DNA of 64,000 nucleotides. Origin: Winogradskyella wichelsiae (GTDB lineage Bacteria > Bacteroidota > Bacteroidia > Flavobacteriales > Flavobacteriaceae). The notes below the pieces were generated by a model. That model searched no databases. It saw nothing but the letters and a program-made list of their open reading frames with translations, and was not told the DNA's origin. This document shows, one piece after another, positions 1 to 8,519 of the stretch. Positions within the stretch are counted from its first letter, which is position 1. The number at the start of each line of letters is the position of its first letter. Location of the stretch: assembly GCF_013403925.1 (NCBI RefSeq), contig NZ_JABFDJ010000002.1, positions 620,001 to 684,000 of the forward strand. The letters run 5' to 3'. The position numbers were made by a program, and so were the translations under genes.

Positions 1-58
1 CACTTGCACCAGATTTAGCTACAAATTTTATTAAGTTTTGAATTTCTTTTATATCCAT
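1..58 (-). CDS. accB: AccB, biotin carboxyl carrier protein of acetyl-CoA carboxylase (5' fragment)
   Basis: Only the first 19 codons are inside the window, with the ATG at 58 on the minus strand; the gene continues beyond base 1. The peptide starts MDIKEIQNLIKFVAKSGAS, which matches the usual N-terminus of AccB, the subunit that carries the biotin used to carboxylate acetyl-CoA to malonyl-CoA. It follows fabH by 32 bases on the same strand. The FabH-AccB order is familiar from Bacteroidota and fits a fatty-acid initiation operon. The biotin-acceptor lysine lies outside the window, so the call rests on the N-terminus and the neighbour. Confidence 0.8.
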   Translation of the reverse strand, partial: MDIKEIQNLIKFVAKSGAS

Positions 59-90
59 AATATTAAGATATTTTGTTAGTTAGTTTTTCG

Positions 91-1086
91 TTAGGAGTTA
101 TAGGCCCATTTAAAATAAATTGAACCCCAAGTAAATCCACCACCAAAGGCAGCAAATATTATTTTGTCACCTTTTTTAAGTTGTGACTCGAAATCAAATA
201 GTAATAAAGGTAATGTTGCAGAAGTAGTGTTACCGTACTTCTCTATATTCATCAGAACTTTGTCTGCGTCTAGATTTATTCTGTTAGCTGTAGCATCTAT
301 AATGCGCTTATTAGCTTGGTGTGCTGCAAGCCAAGAAATGTCATCGTTAGTTAGACTATTTCTTTTCATAATCTTTTCAGCTACATCTGCCATATTAAAT
401 ACCGCATTTTTAAATACGGTTTTCCCGTCTTGGAATACATAATGTTTTCCTTCGTCGAAAGTTTCTTTAGTTATAGGGTAAGAAGATCCACCATAAGTAG
501 CTTGTAAAAAGTCTCTTCCTTCTCCATCACTTCTTAATAACTCATCTTGTAATCCTAAACCTTCTTCATTTGGTTCAAAAAGTACAGCTCCAGCTCCATC
601 ACCAAATATGATGCAAGTTGCTCTGTCTTTATAATTAATAAATGAAGAGTTTTTATCTGCTCCTATTAAAAGAATTTTTTTATAACGACCAGCTTCTATG
701 TAAGCTGCTGCAGTAGACATTCCGAATAGGAAACTAGAACATGCTGCTTCTAAATCGAAAGAAAATGCATTTACGGCTCCAATTTGTGTGGCTGTATAGG
801 CAGCTGTTGAAGCGGCTTTCATGTCTGGTGATGCTGTACAGACAATCACCAATTCGATCTCCTTTGGATCTAAGCCTTTTTTCTGAATAAGATCTTCAGC
901 TGCTTTTATGGCTAGGAATGATGTTCCTTTTCCTTCTTCTTTTAGAATTCTTCGCTCCTTTATACCTGTCCTCGAGGTAATCCATTCGTCATTGGTCTCA
1001 ACCATTGTTTCTAGTATTTTGTTAGTTAAAACATACTCAGGAACATAGCCTCCGACAGCTGTAATTGCCGCTGTGATTTTACTCAT
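91..1086 (-). CDS. fabH: Beta-ketoacyl-ACP synthase III (KAS III)
   Basis: This 331-aa cytoplasmic thiolase-fold enzyme condenses acetyl-CoA with malonyl-ACP to start type II fatty-acid synthesis. The catalytic triad is visible: Cys116 in LEAACSSFLFG, His256 in AAHQANKRI and Asn286 in KYGNTTSA. The C-terminal glycine-rich FAAFGGGFTWG is also typical, and the length is that of the family. The start MSKITAAITAVGGYVPE fits the usual N-terminus. It precedes accB by 32 bases. A terminator-like hairpin downstream of rpmF and a candidate promoter at 1174-1181 suggest that fabH-accB is its own transcription unit rather than an rpmF-fabH operon as in many proteobacteria. Confidence 0.96.
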   Translation of the reverse strand: MSKITAAITAVGGYVPEYVLTNKILETMVETNDEWITSRTGIKERRILKEEGKGTSFLAIKAAEDLIQKKGLDPKEIELVIVCTASPDMKAASTAAYTATQIGAVNAFSFDLEAACSSFLFGMSTAAAYIEAGRYKKILLIGADKNSSFINYKDRATCIIFGDGAGAVLFEPNEEGLGLQDELLRSDGEGRDFLQATYGGSSYPITKETFDEGKHYVFQDGKTVFKNAVFNMADVAEKIMKRNSLTNDDISWLAAHQANKRIIDATANRINLDADKVLMNIEKYGNTTSATLPLLLFDFESQLKKGDKIIFAAFGGGFTWGSIYFKWAYNS

Positions 1087-1173
1087 TATTAGCTTTTAGA
1101 TTAATTAAAAGTATGAAAAATTGACAAAATCAGGTACGGTTTATTCAACTTTCCTTGGTTTTGACAAATTTGA

Positions 1174-1181
1174 CAAACGTA
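1174..1181 (-). promoter_or_regulatory. Candidate -7 element for fabH-accB
   Basis: On the minus strand this reads TACGTTTG, a full match to the Bacteroidota sigma-A -7 element TAnnTTTG. It lies about 90 bases before the fabH ATG and beyond the rpmF terminator. No clear -33 TTG was found at the expected distance. Confidence 0.4.
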
Positions 1182-1230
1182 AATAGGAACGCAAAGTAAA
1201 TGGTTTTTGCTGTATTGAAAAAATAATAAC

Positions 1231-1258
1231 AAAAAAAACGCTCACAAAGGAGCGTTTT
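1231..1258 (-). terminator. Rho-independent terminator of rpmF
   Basis: A short GC stem (cgctc/ggagcg region, 1239-1243 with 1250-1254) is extended by A:T pairs. On the minus strand it is followed by a U run encoded by the eight A residues at 1231-1238. It starts about 20 bases after the rpmF stop. Confidence 0.7.
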
Positions 1259-1278
1259 CTTGTATGCATGCATAGTAC

Positions 1279-1482
1279 TTATGCTACATTTTCTTCTTCA
1301 ACAGAGTTGTCAATAAGAACTTGACCTCTGTAATATAATTTACCATCATGCCAATGAGCTCTATGGTATAAATGTGGCTCACCAGTTGTTGGGCAAGTTG
1401 CTATTTGAGGTACAGAAGCTTTGTAATGTGTTCTTCTTTTATCTCTTCTTGTTTTCGAAATTTTACGCTTTGGATGTGCCAT
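1279..1482 (-). CDS. rpmF: 50S ribosomal protein L32
   Basis: This 67-aa basic protein begins [20 protein letters not shown], the diagnostic L32 start. The centre reads [14 protein letters not shown] and holds a single cysteine, so the four-cysteine zinc site of some L32 proteins is absent, as is normal in this lineage. The acidic C-terminal tail (SVEEENVA) is typical of Bacteroidota. It lies 8 bases after the YceD-like gene, the conserved yceD-rpmF pairing of many bacteria, so the two are almost certainly co-transcribed. Confidence 0.96.
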   Translation of the reverse strand: MAHPKRKISKTRRDKRRTHYKASVPQIATCPTTGEPHLYHRAHWHDGKLYYRGQVLIDNSVEEENVA

Positions 1483-1490
1483 TTTAAATG

Positions 1491-2030
1491 TTATTTATCC
1501 GTTAATAGTTTTTTTAAATTATCCCAACGAGGATCAATATCCTCTGATGATTTTGCTTTTTGATCCTCACTTGGACTCAATTCTTCTAATTTTGAAAGTA
1601 TATCGGACTGTAATGTACCGTCTTCTATACCTGGATGGACTCTTTTTATAGGAACCGCTAAAATAATTAACTCATATATATATTGAGCTATATTAATTTC
1701 ATACTCACCATGTGCAACAATTAGAATGTCTTCATTCTCATCATTGTACTCATCACCAAACTTTACGACTAATTTAAAATTATCGTTAATAGCTTGATCA
1801 TATGGTTCATTCGTAATATCACAATTTAGATTTATTGACCCTTTTGCCGAAAAATACAACTCAAAAAAAGTTGATTTCTTGTCAAATTTGAGATCAATTA
1901 CTACGTCTACTGCGTTAAATTCATCATATTCAAAATGCTCAAAGAACGTGTTATCAATTTGATAATCAAAATGGTGCTCTCCTATTTTTAATCCTACAAA
2001 AGGGATAGTATAAGATTTTAATGCCTTCAT
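1491..2030 (-). CDS. DUF177/YceD-family protein
   Basis: This 179-aa acidic cytoplasmic protein resembles the YceD (DUF177) family encoded directly upstream of rpmF in most bacteria. In plants and E. coli, members are linked to 23S rRNA accumulation and ribosome assembly. The sequence begins [19 protein letters not shown], the usual N-terminus in Flavobacteriia, so I chose the ATG at 2030 rather than a TTG four codons upstream. The short C-terminal segment [14 protein letters not shown] is also typical. It is 8 bases before rpmF, and a matching -7 element lies at 2053-2060. Its precise molecular role is not visible in the sequence. Confidence 0.85.
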   Translation of the reverse strand: MKALKSYTIPFVGLKIGEHHFDYQIDNTFFEHFEYDEFNAVDVVIDLKFDKKSTFFELYFSAKGSINLNCDITNEPYDQAINDNFKLVVKFGDEYNDENEDILIVAHGEYEINIAQYIYELIILAVPIKRVHPGIEDGTLQSDILSKLEELSPSEDQKAKSSEDIDPRWDNLKKLLTDK

Positions 2031-2052
2031 TATCACATTCAATTTGAGCGTG

Positions 2053-2060
2053 CAAATATA
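2053..2060 (-). promoter_or_regulatory. Candidate -7 element for the YceD-like gene and rpmF
   Basis: The minus strand reads TATATTTG, a full TAnnTTTG match, 22 bases before the chosen ATG at 2030. This position supports the downstream ATG as the real start. Confidence 0.5.
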
Positions 2061-2109
2061 TAAATTTTTATTAACTTAAAGCCTAGATATCAACAAATTT
2101 TGTTTATAA

Positions 2110-3150
2110 CTATCTAGATAGTCTTTTTAACGGGTTTTCATTATAAATATTGTACTCTTCTCTTTTTCTAAAGATCTCTACTGCTGTGACAATAGCCAAT
2201 TTCATAGAGCTTTCGTCGGCGATGCCTTTTCCTGCAATTTCATAAGCTGTACCGTGATCTGGAGAGGTTCTTACTTTATCTAAGCCTGCAGTATAATTAA
2301 CTCCTTTGCCAAAGGCAATAGTTTTGAAAGGTATTAAACCTTGATCGTGATACGATGCTATAATGGCATCAAAATTACGATAAGTGTTAGATCCAAAAAA
2401 ACTGTCTGCTGAGTAAGGTCCGTAAACAAGACTACCATCTTTCTTGATTTTTTCTAAAGCAGGCTTTAAAACAACATCATCCTCATTACCAATGACTCCA
2501 TTATCTCCTGCATGAGGATTAATGGCTAATACGGCAATTTTTGGTTTTCTAATTCCGAAGTCTTGTTTAAGTGATTTCGTTACTGTTCCTATTTTTTCCT
2601 TTATAAGATCTTCTGTTATGGTTTCACTAGCGTCTTTTAAAGGAACATGATCGGTTAAAAGTCCGACTCTTAATTCATCTGAGACCATAAACATTAAACT
2701 TTTTCCATTTAAAGCTTTGGCTAAATAATCTGTGTGACCAGGAAAATTAAATGTTTCTGATTGAATATTGTGCTTATTAATAGGTGCAGTTACCAATACA
2801 TCTATCGTTCCTTCCTTTAGAGCATTCGTTGCAGCTTCAAGCGATTTTATGGCATATTCACCTATTTTTTTATCTTCTGTGCCAAATTGAATTTTCACAG
2901 GTTCATTCCAAACATTAACCACATTCACCTTACCGTGAACTATTTTTTCTGGCGAATCAATACTGAAAAAATTAATTTTACTATTAAAATGAGTCTTAAA
3001 AAACTGCATAGTCTTAGTTGAAGCAAAAATCACAGGTGTATTTAATTCTAAAGACCTCGGGTCTTCATATGTTTTAATGACTATTTCTGCACCAATACCA
3101 TTGAGATCACCAATTGAAATCCCTACAACTATCTTTTCGTCTTTTTTCAT
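2110..3150 (-). CDS. pdxA: 4-hydroxythreonine-4-phosphate dehydrogenase
   Basis: This 346-aa protein is an NAD-dependent, metal-requiring dehydrogenase of the DXP-dependent pyridoxal 5'-phosphate pathway. The three metal-binding histidines are present: His168 in LLTDHVPLKD, His213 in INPHAGDNG and His268 in ASYHDQGLIP. The substrate-side motif FPGHTDYLA (about 136-144) and the C-terminal TSPDHGTAYEIAG are also intact. Length is as expected. It is divergent from ribE with only 51 bases between the start codons, and the two promoters appear interleaved there. The YceD-like gene follows about 80 bases later on the same strand but has its own -7 match. Confidence 0.95.
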   Translation of the reverse strand: MKKDEKIVVGISIGDLNGIGAEIVIKTYEDPRSLELNTPVIFASTKTMQFFKTHFNSKINFFSIDSPEKIVHGKVNVVNVWNEPVKIQFGTEDKKIGEYAIKSLEAATNALKEGTIDVLVTAPINKHNIQSETFNFPGHTDYLAKALNGKSLMFMVSDELRVGLLTDHVPLKDASETITEDLIKEKIGTVTKSLKQDFGIRKPKIAVLAINPHAGDNGVIGNEDDVVLKPALEKIKKDGSLVYGPYSADSFFGSNTYRNFDAIIASYHDQGLIPFKTIAFGKGVNYTAGLDKVRTSPDHGTAYEIAGKGIADESSMKLAIVTAVEIFRKREEYNIYNENPLKRLSR

Positions 3151-3160
3151 TTTTTGTCTT

Positions 3161-3168
3161 TAACTTTG
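3161..3168 (+). promoter_or_regulatory. Candidate -7 element for ribE
   Basis: TAACTTTG matches TAnnTTTG, 33 bases upstream of the ribE ATG. It sits only 7 bases from the opposing candidate for pdxA, so the two divergent promoters would overlap. Confidence 0.5.
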
Positions 3169-3174
3169 TAACTG

Positions 3175-3182
3175 CAAATTTA
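3175..3182 (-). promoter_or_regulatory. Candidate -7 element for pdxA
   Basis: The minus strand reads TAAATTTG, matching TAnnTTTG, 24 bases before the pdxA ATG at 3150. It is back-to-back with the ribE element. Confidence 0.5.
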
Positions 3183-3201
3183 ACTAAATAAAGTACAAAT
3201 T

Positions 3202-3792
3202 ATGTTCACAGGTATTATAGAAGATCTAGGGAAAATTGAAAAATTAGAAAAAGAAGGCGGAAATCTTCATATTACAATGCATACCGCTATAACAAATGAA
3301 TTAAAAATTGATCAGAGTGTTGCACATAATGGGGTATGTTTAACTGTTGTTGGAATAAAGGAAAGCACTTATACCGTTACAGCTATTCAAGAAACTTTAG
3401 ACAAAACTAATTTAGGTTTATTAAATGTAAACGATTCAGTAAATATTGAACGCGCCATGAAGTTAGGGGATCGATTAGATGGCCATATTGTACAAGGGCA
3501 TGTAGACCAAACAGCCAAATGTATAGAGGTTTTAGAAAAAAATGGCAGCTGGGTTTTTACCTTTGAATATGATAAAAACTTAAATAATATTACAATTGAA
3601 AAGGGTTCTATAACTGTAAATGGTGTGAGCTTAACAGTTGTTAACTCTATGCTAAATCGTTTTTCCGTCGCTATTATACCGTACACGTACGAACATACCA
3701 CATTTAAAAATCTCGCAATTGGAGATACTATAAATTTAGAATTTGACGTGATTGGAAAATATGTAAAGCGATTAAATGATTTAAGAAATTAG
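3202..3792 (+). CDS. ribE: Riboflavin synthase, alpha chain
   Basis: This 196-aa protein is the lumazine-binding riboflavin synthase, which dismutates two 6,7-dimethyl-8-ribityllumazine molecules to riboflavin. It starts with the diagnostic MFTGIIEDLGKI and has two tandem lumazine-binding domains: domain 1 with NGVCLTVVG (about residues 44-52) and domain 2 with NGVSLTVVN (about 140-148), plus GHIVQGHVD between them. Length is typical. No FMN riboswitch was recognised in the short leader. Its stop overlaps by four bases the stop of the small convergent gene at 3789. Confidence 0.96.
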   Translation: MFTGIIEDLGKIEKLEKEGGNLHITMHTAITNELKIDQSVAHNGVCLTVVGIKESTYTVTAIQETLDKTNLGLLNVNDSVNIERAMKLGDRLDGHIVQGHVDQTAKCIEVLEKNGSWVFTFEYDKNLNNITIEKGSITVNGVSLTVVNSMLNRFSVAIIPYTYEHTTFKNLAIGDTINLEFDVIGKYVKRLNDLRN

Positions 3793-3989
3793 ACTGGTCG
3801 TTTAGGTGTTTTTAAAGACTTATAAATACCATAACCTAAGGCTAATGAAAACAAAAGTACAATACCACCATCTATAGGAAGACCTGGTGGTGGTGGTGGA
3901 GCCGGAGGAGGCACATCCACACCTTGAGCTAACGCTATAAAACCTACAAAAAAAATAAAGGTTGAGGCAAGTATGTTTTTCTTCTGCAT
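3789..3989 (-). CDS. Small proline-rich secreted/membrane protein
   Basis: This 66-aa protein has an N-terminal hydrophobic signal segment (about residues 6-22, ending near ALAQG), then a Pro-rich linker VPPPAPPPPPGLPIDGG, a second hydrophobic helix (about 43-57) and a basic tail KSLKTPKRPV. The linker-plus-helix design with PIDGG recurs in short membrane proteins of Flavobacteriia, whose function is unknown. Codon use looks like real coding sequence. The gene is convergent with ribE, with a four-base overlap of the stops. Confidence 0.7.
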   Translation of the reverse strand: MQKKNILASTFIFFVGFIALAQGVDVPPPAPPPPPGLPIDGGIVLLFSLALGYGIYKSLKTPKRPV

Positions 3990-4292
3990 TCTATATTAAA
4001 TATGGCGTAAAAGTATAAAAAAAAACGACTAAACAAAATTTAACGCTATTTAGAACATCTACGAAATACAAATTTCGCCGATTAAACGTTAAAAAGTGCG
4101 TTAAATAAGAGAAAATGATGACTTCTATATTTGTATTTAACCTAATAATAATATTAAGACTTCTTAACCTAGACACTTAAACGTTCAAATCAAAACATCA
4201 GTATGTCTCCCATTCTCTTCACTACAATAATAAAAAGAGTTCGTGTATAATAATTAACTATGTGCTTCTAGATTATAATTTGCACCAAGGAC
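3990..4292. other. Intergenic region, nothing recognised
   Basis: About 300 bases of AT-rich sequence lie between two minus-strand genes. The only open frame here (about 61 codons on the minus strand) has no start context or family resemblance and was rejected. No strong hairpin or promoter match was seen. Confidence 0.5.
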
Positions 4293-5138
4293 TCACGTAA
4301 TATTTAAGTTGTCATAAGCTAATTTGACCTCAGCTTCTCCATATTTTCGCTCTAAACGTTTTATAACAAAATGAGCCGTTGCCATTTTCTGAAAATGATC
4401 TACAAAAACATAATTTAATCCTCCACCTCCAATTGCACCAACAACAGGTACGACTTGTGCTAAAAATTTCTCACTAATTAATAGACTTAATCTCGTAGCA
4501 ATTTTAGATAAAAAATTACCAATTGCATTAGATCCCAAAGTACTTGCCCCTTTTACTAAACTATCTAAGCTCATTTTTATACTCGCTGATGACAAATTGT
4601 TTAAGGCTGAATTTAATGCCATACGTGTTGTGTAATAGCTCGTTTCCATTCCATCATCATCTACAGCATCTCCACCAAGAGCAAAAACTTGCAAACATGC
4701 CATTTGACCTTCCAGTGTATAAATATCCTCACCTTCACTGCGAGCTATATCCATAATTGTTCGCATTAAAAATTTAGTAGTTAACGTTACTTCTGAAGCA
4801 AAAATAGCAGTCCCTAAACCTGTAGACGACCCAAAAAAACCACTTAAAGCACCTGTTCCTGTAACAATACTTTTGTACGTGTTTTTTGAAGGCTTCTTAA
4901 AGGTTTGATTCTTTTTTATCGTCAATAAATTAGCCTTAATAACTTTTAGCAAAACTTTTTCTGTGATTTTCTGTACTTTAATTAATACTTTTTCTGGTAC
5001 GTAACTAATTCCAGTTTCAACGGTATTACCTATTTTATTAATATTACGTATAGCCCAGCCTAAATTCTGCATCGTAGACTTCGCATCTAATAAAATTCTC
5101 TTATCTTCTAGTGTTATGGAGTTTGTTGTAAGGCTCAA
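4293..5138 (-). CDS. EcsC-family protein
   Basis: This protein of about 281 aa resembles the EcsC family (PF12787), named after a gene in a Bacillus ABC-transporter operon; its biochemical role is unknown. Family-like stretches are the glycine/alanine-rich GTGALSGFFGSSTGLGTAIF (about 93-112), the acidic YTLEGQMACLQVFALGG (about 139-155) and the C-terminal PVVGAIGGGGLNYVFVDHF, which could insert into or lie on membranes. No ATG opens the frame: an in-frame stop lies just upstream and the best full-length start is a TTG at 5138, while the first internal ATG is at residue 23. The start is therefore uncertain. The gene stands alone. Confidence 0.75.
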   Translation of the reverse strand: MSLTTNSITLEDKRILLDAKSTMQNLGWAIRNINKIGNTVETGISYVPEKVLIKVQKITEKVLLKVIKANLLTIKKNQTFKKPSKNTYKSIVTGTGALSGFFGSSTGLGTAIFASEVTLTTKFLMRTIMDIARSEGEDIYTLEGQMACLQVFALGGDAVDDDGMETSYYTTRMALNSALNNLSSASIKMSLDSLVKGASTLGSNAIGNFLSKIATRLSLLISEKFLAQVVPVVGAIGGGGLNYVFVDHFQKMATAHFVIKRLERKYGEAEVKLAYDNLNIT

Positions 5139-5218
5139 ATATTATTTATTTTATAGAATTGGTCGTTTAATCTATGTCATTGTTACAAAAATATCCATCT
5201 AATCCTGTAGAATAAAAG

Positions 5219-6301
5219 TTATTTAACAGTATTATTCTTATCAGATATAAACTCATCACGTCCATTGTATTTTACATTTTCTTTTATGAGAATATCTATA
5301 GGAAGGTAAATTTTATGCTTTGGCATTTTATTTTGCATTAAATAATCCGTTAAAAGTCTGACAGATTTATAGCCTTGATCAAATGGTTTTTGAGATATTA
5401 AAAACGAAACCGAATCATTTAATAAGCACTCTGTATTTTGAGGTGTATTATCAAATCCTATAAGCTTTAAATCTTGTAACCGATTATTGTCAATACAATC
5501 TACAACTTTATAAATTCTACTCGATGGCACAAATACTCCTTTAATTTCAGGATGTGTTTGTAAATATAAATTAATGATTTCCTTTGTCTCTAGCACGTTA
5601 TTGATATCTTCAATTTTTAAAGTTTTCGGAGTTGAATTAATTTCATTTTTAAAAAAATAATCCTTAAACCCTTTAACTCTATTAGATATCGCATTGTTTT
5701 TAGTTATATCGTGGCTCGATTGAATAATTAAAAACTCACACGGTTGTAAATTATTAAAATGCAGCAATTTCCCAGCAATATAGCCCGCAGTACAAGAATC
5801 TTGCCCTACATAGCCCATATTATTAAAGCCCTCTATGTCAATATTTAAAAATAAATATGGAATATTAAGCGCTTCTAATCGATTTATAATTTGCTTGGTT
5901 TCATTAGAAAAATTAGGCACCATAATCACAGCCGTTGGTTTTGTTTCTAATAAAGCTTTAAAAGCCTTTAAATACGAAATGGGATCAGATTGATTAAACT
6001 TAAAACTACTTACCTGAACACCAAAATTCTTAACATCCTCAGCAGCCTTCAGAACGCCCAAGTATGGAGATTTCCAAAACAAATCAGAATCATCATGCTC
6101 AGGTATAAGCACTGAAATTTGATGCTTCTTTTTCAAGGCTAGCGCACTTGCAACAGGATTCACTTTAAAATTATGACGCTCAAGAACCTTCTTAACCTTA
6201 GCCTCTGTCTTTTTCGAAACACCAATTCTGTTATGTATAACGCGATCCACAGTTCCTTCAGAAACATTCGCTGCTTTCGCTATATCCTTAATTGTAATCA
6301 T
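5219..6301 (-). CDS. LacI-family transcriptional regulator of hexuronate genes
   Basis: This 360-aa regulator has a classic N-terminal LacI helix-turn-helix (residues 1-55: ITIKDIAKAANVSEGTVDRV followed by the hinge region NPVASALALKKK) and a periplasmic-binding-protein-like sensor domain (about 60-345) with the SVLIP start. It is divergently transcribed from an operon for glucuronate/mannonate breakdown. Two palindromes with a central CpG, as favoured by LacI proteins, sit in the shared intergenic region over the operon promoter. I infer that it represses the operon and is released by a pathway sugar acid; the effector cannot be read from the sequence. Confidence 0.93.
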   Translation of the reverse strand: MITIKDIAKAANVSEGTVDRVIHNRIGVSKKTEAKVKKVLERHNFKVNPVASALALKKKHQISVLIPEHDDSDLFWKSPYLGVLKAAEDVKNFGVQVSSFKFNQSDPISYLKAFKALLETKPTAVIMVPNFSNETKQIINRLEALNIPYLFLNIDIEGFNNMGYVGQDSCTAGYIAGKLLHFNNLQPCEFLIIQSSHDITKNNAISNRVKGFKDYFFKNEINSTPKTLKIEDINNVLETKEIINLYLQTHPEIKGVFVPSSRIYKVVDCIDNNRLQDLKLIGFDNTPQNTECLLNDSVSFLISQKPFDQGYKSVRLLTDYLMQNKMPKHKIYLPIDILIKENVKYNGRDEFISDKNNTVK

Positions 6302-6333
6302 ATTAAAATGTATCTACCTCAATATATACAACA

Positions 6334-6341
6334 CAAACTTA
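6334..6341 (-). promoter_or_regulatory. Candidate -7 element for the LacI-type regulator gene
   Basis: The minus strand reads TAAGTTTG, matching TAnnTTTG, 33 bases before the ATG at 6301. Operator 1 lies about 54 bases upstream of it, so autoregulation is possible. Confidence 0.45.
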
Positions 6342-6394
6342 TGTATTAAATATATAGCTTATAAACTAGGGCAATTTACTAAAAATAACCACAA

Positions 6395-6414
6395 TTTTGT
6401 GTGCGCACACAAAA
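6395..6414. promoter_or_regulatory. Operator 1, perfect 20-bp palindrome
   Basis: ttttgtgtgcgcacacaaaa is a perfect inverted repeat centred on a CpG, the typical shape of a LacI-family operator. It covers the -33 region of the operon promoter. Its centre is 34 bases from that of operator 2, close to three helical turns. Confidence 0.75.
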
Positions 6415-6423
6415 AGCGATTGT

Positions 6424-6431
6424 TATATTTG
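6424..6431 (+). promoter_or_regulatory. -7 element of the hexuronate operon
   Basis: TATATTTG is a full match to TAnnTTTG, located between the two operators. A TTG at 6397-6399 inside operator 1 could be the -33 element, although the 24-base spacing is slightly long. The start site would fall inside operator 2. Confidence 0.6.
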
Positions 6432-6432
6432 T

Positions 6433-6444
6433 GTGTGCGTACAC
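6433..6444. promoter_or_regulatory. Operator 2, imperfect palindrome
   Basis: gtgtgcgtacac repeats the core of operator 1 with one mismatched pair next to the central CpG. It lies immediately downstream of the -7 element, where a bound repressor would block initiation. Confidence 0.65.
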
Positions 6445-6474
6445 GGAAAAATAATTAAAAGAAAAGACTTAATT

Positions 6475-7302
6475 ATGAATAAAGTAATCGTATTAACAGG
6501 AGCAGGCGGTGTGTTATGTAGCACTTTAGCTATAGCACTTGCAAAACAAGGAAATAAAATTGCTGTTTTAGATTTAAGAAAAGAGGCTGCGGACAAAGTA
6601 GCAGATGAAATTAATTCTAACGGCGGAACAGCTATTGGAGTTACTGCAAATGTTTTGGAGAAAGACACTTTAATAGCAGCCAAGAAAACTGTAAATGATA
6701 TTTTTGGAAAAGTTGATATCTTATTAAATGGAGCAGGTGGAAATCACCCTTTAGGAACAACTTCTAATCCCTTTTTAGAATTAGAAGATTTAGCAAATAA
6801 AACAGAAGGTTTTAAAACTTTTTTCGATTTAGATCCAAAAGGCATTGAGTTTACATTCAACCTTAATTTCTTAGGAACTTTAATTCCTACACAAGTATTT
6901 GCAACAGATATGGTAGGTAGAGAAGGTTGTTCTGTATTGAATATTTCTTCTATGAATGCGTTTACACCCTTAACAAAAATACCAGCTTATAGTGGTGCAA
7001 AAGCTGCAGTCTCTAACTTTACACAATGGCTAGCTGTTCACTTTTCTAAAGTAGGAATCCGTGTTAATGCATTAGCCCCTGGCTTTTTCTTAACCGACCA
7101 AAACAGAACATTACTAACAAATACAGACGGAAGTTTAACACAAAGAGGACAACAAATTATTGACCAAACACCAATGGGTCGTTATGGAGAACCTGAAGAT
7201 TTAATAGGCACAACATTATGGTTATGTGGTGAAGGTGCAAAGTTTGTAACAGGAGTTGTAGTGCCAATTGACGGTGGATTTTCAGCCTATAGTGGCGTTT
7301 AA
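6475..7302 (+). CDS. SDR-family oxidoreductase, probable D-mannonate/fructuronate oxidoreductase
   Basis: This 275-aa Rossmann-fold dehydrogenase has an N-terminal nucleotide-binding loop [10 protein letters not shown], the NGAGG motif near residue 85, a catalytic serine in NISSM (158/159) and the YSGAK catalytic pair Tyr172/Lys176. It sits directly before uxuA (11-base gap) and uxaC. The missing step between their reactions is fructuronate to mannonate, so that is the inferred activity; in E. coli it is done by the unrelated UxuB. The ATG at 6475 is chosen because an in-frame GTG at 6397 lies inside operator 1, upstream of the promoter. Substrate specificity is inferred from context only. 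Confidence 0.85.
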   Translation: MNKVIVLTGAGGVLCSTLAIALAKQGNKIAVLDLRKEAADKVADEINSNGGTAIGVTANVLEKDTLIAAKKTVNDIFGKVDILLNGAGGNHPLGTTSNPFLELEDLANKTEGFKTFFDLDPKGIEFTFNLNFLGTLIPTQVFATDMVGREGCSVLNISSMNAFTPLTKIPAYSGAKAAVSNFTQWLAVHFSKVGIRVNALAPGFFLTDQNRTLLTNTDGSLTQRGQQIIDQTPMGRYGEPEDLIGTTLWLCGEGAKFVTGVVVPIDGGFSAYSGV

Positions 7303-7313
7303 AAAACAAAAAC

Positions 7314-8501
7314 ATGATACAAAATTTAGAACAAACATGGCGTTGGTACGGACCAAATGACCCTGTTTCTTTATCTGACATAAAACAAGCAGGAGCAACA
7401 GGAATTGTTTCGGCATTACATCATATTCCAAATGGAGAAGTTTGGACGGTTGAAGAAATCAACAAAAGAAAAGAAGTTATAGAAAATATTGGACTTACAT
7501 GGTCTGTTGTAGAATCGGTACCTATCCACGAAAACATTAAAACAAAGTTTGGGGATTATCAGTTATATATTGACAATTACAAACAAACCTTATTGAATTT
7601 AGGGGAATGTGGCATTGATACCGTATGTTATAATTTTATGCCTGTTTTAGATTGGACACGTACCAATTTAGATTATGAAGTTTCTGATGGATCAACCGCA
7701 TTACGTTTTGAAGCAGCAGCTTTTGCAGCTTTTGAATTGTATTTATTAAAAAGACCAGGGGCAGAACACCACTATTCTGATGTTCAAAAAGAAAAAGCAG
7801 CAACGTTTTTAAAAAATTCAACAGCTGAAGAACAAAAGACTTTAGTTAGAAATATTATAGCGGGTTTACCTGGTGCTGAAGAAGGTTATACTTTAGAAGA
7901 ATTTAATGCCATTTTAGCCACTTATAAAAATGTTGGTCCGGAAGAATTAAAAGCAAATTTATTTTCATTTTTATCCGAAATTATTCCCGCAGCAGAACAA
8001 GCTGGAGTCTTAATGTGTATTCACCCAGATGATCCACCTTTTCCAATTTTAGGTTTACCAAGAGTGGTTTCAACAGAACAAGATATTGTTGATTTATACA
8101 AAGCGGTTCCTTCTCACAACAACGGACTAACATTCTGTACAGGTTCTTTCGGTGTAAGAGCTGATAATGATTTAGCAGGAATGGTAGAACGTCTTGGTGA
8201 TCGTATTCATTTTATTCATTTACGGGCTACAAAAAGAGATGCTGAAGGTAATTTTCATGAAGCAGATCATTTAAATGGCGATGTAGATATGTATGCCGTG
8301 ATGAAAGCTTTAATTAAAGAGCAACAAAAACGTATTGAAGCCGGACGAACAGATCTTAGAATGCCATTTAGACCCGATCATGGACACAAAATGTTAGATG
8401 ATTTAAAAAAGAAAACAAACCCTGGTTATTCTGGTATTGGACGCTTACGTGGCTTGGCAGAATTACGTGGTTTAGAATTAGGTATTAGACGTTCATTATA
8501 A
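7314..8501 (+). CDS. uxuA: Mannonate dehydratase
   Basis: This 395-aa TIM-barrel enzyme removes water from D-mannonate to give 2-keto-3-deoxygluconate (KDG). It opens with the family-typical [15 protein letters not shown] and contains the metal-site segments CIHPDDPP (about residue 235), FCTGSFG (about 273) and [12 protein letters not shown] (about 300), plus the C-terminal [11 protein letters not shown]. Length matches the family. It is the second gene of a three-gene operon: the SDR gene ends 11 bases before it and uxaC begins 18 bases after it. Expression should follow the LacI-type operators upstream. Confidence 0.97.
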   Translation: MIQNLEQTWRWYGPNDPVSLSDIKQAGATGIVSALHHIPNGEVWTVEEINKRKEVIENIGLTWSVVESVPIHENIKTKFGDYQLYIDNYKQTLLNLGECGIDTVCYNFMPVLDWTRTNLDYEVSDGSTALRFEAAAFAAFELYLLKRPGAEHHYSDVQKEKAATFLKNSTAEEQKTLVRNIIAGLPGAEEGYTLEEFNAILATYKNVGPEELKANLFSFLSEIIPAAEQAGVLMCIHPDDPPFPILGLPRVVSTEQDIVDLYKAVPSHNNGLTFCTGSFGVRADNDLAGMVERLGDRIHFIHLRATKRDAEGNFHEADHLNGDVDMYAVMKALIKEQQKRIEAGRTDLRMPFRPDHGHKMLDDLKKKTNPGYSGIGRLRGLAELRGLELGIRRSL

Positions 8502-8519
8502 CATAGAATTTTTTTCAAA

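Noticed and set aside
3991..4176. Open frame of 61 codons on the minus strand between the small Pro-rich protein and EcsC genes
   Set aside because: Composition looks like translated AT-rich spacer, with no family resemblance, no promoter and no conserved neighbour.
6397..6474. Longer form of the SDR protein starting with GTG at 6397
   Set aside because: That start lies inside operator 1 and upstream of the -7 element, so it would not be on the transcript; the ATG at 6475 gives the normal Rossmann start.
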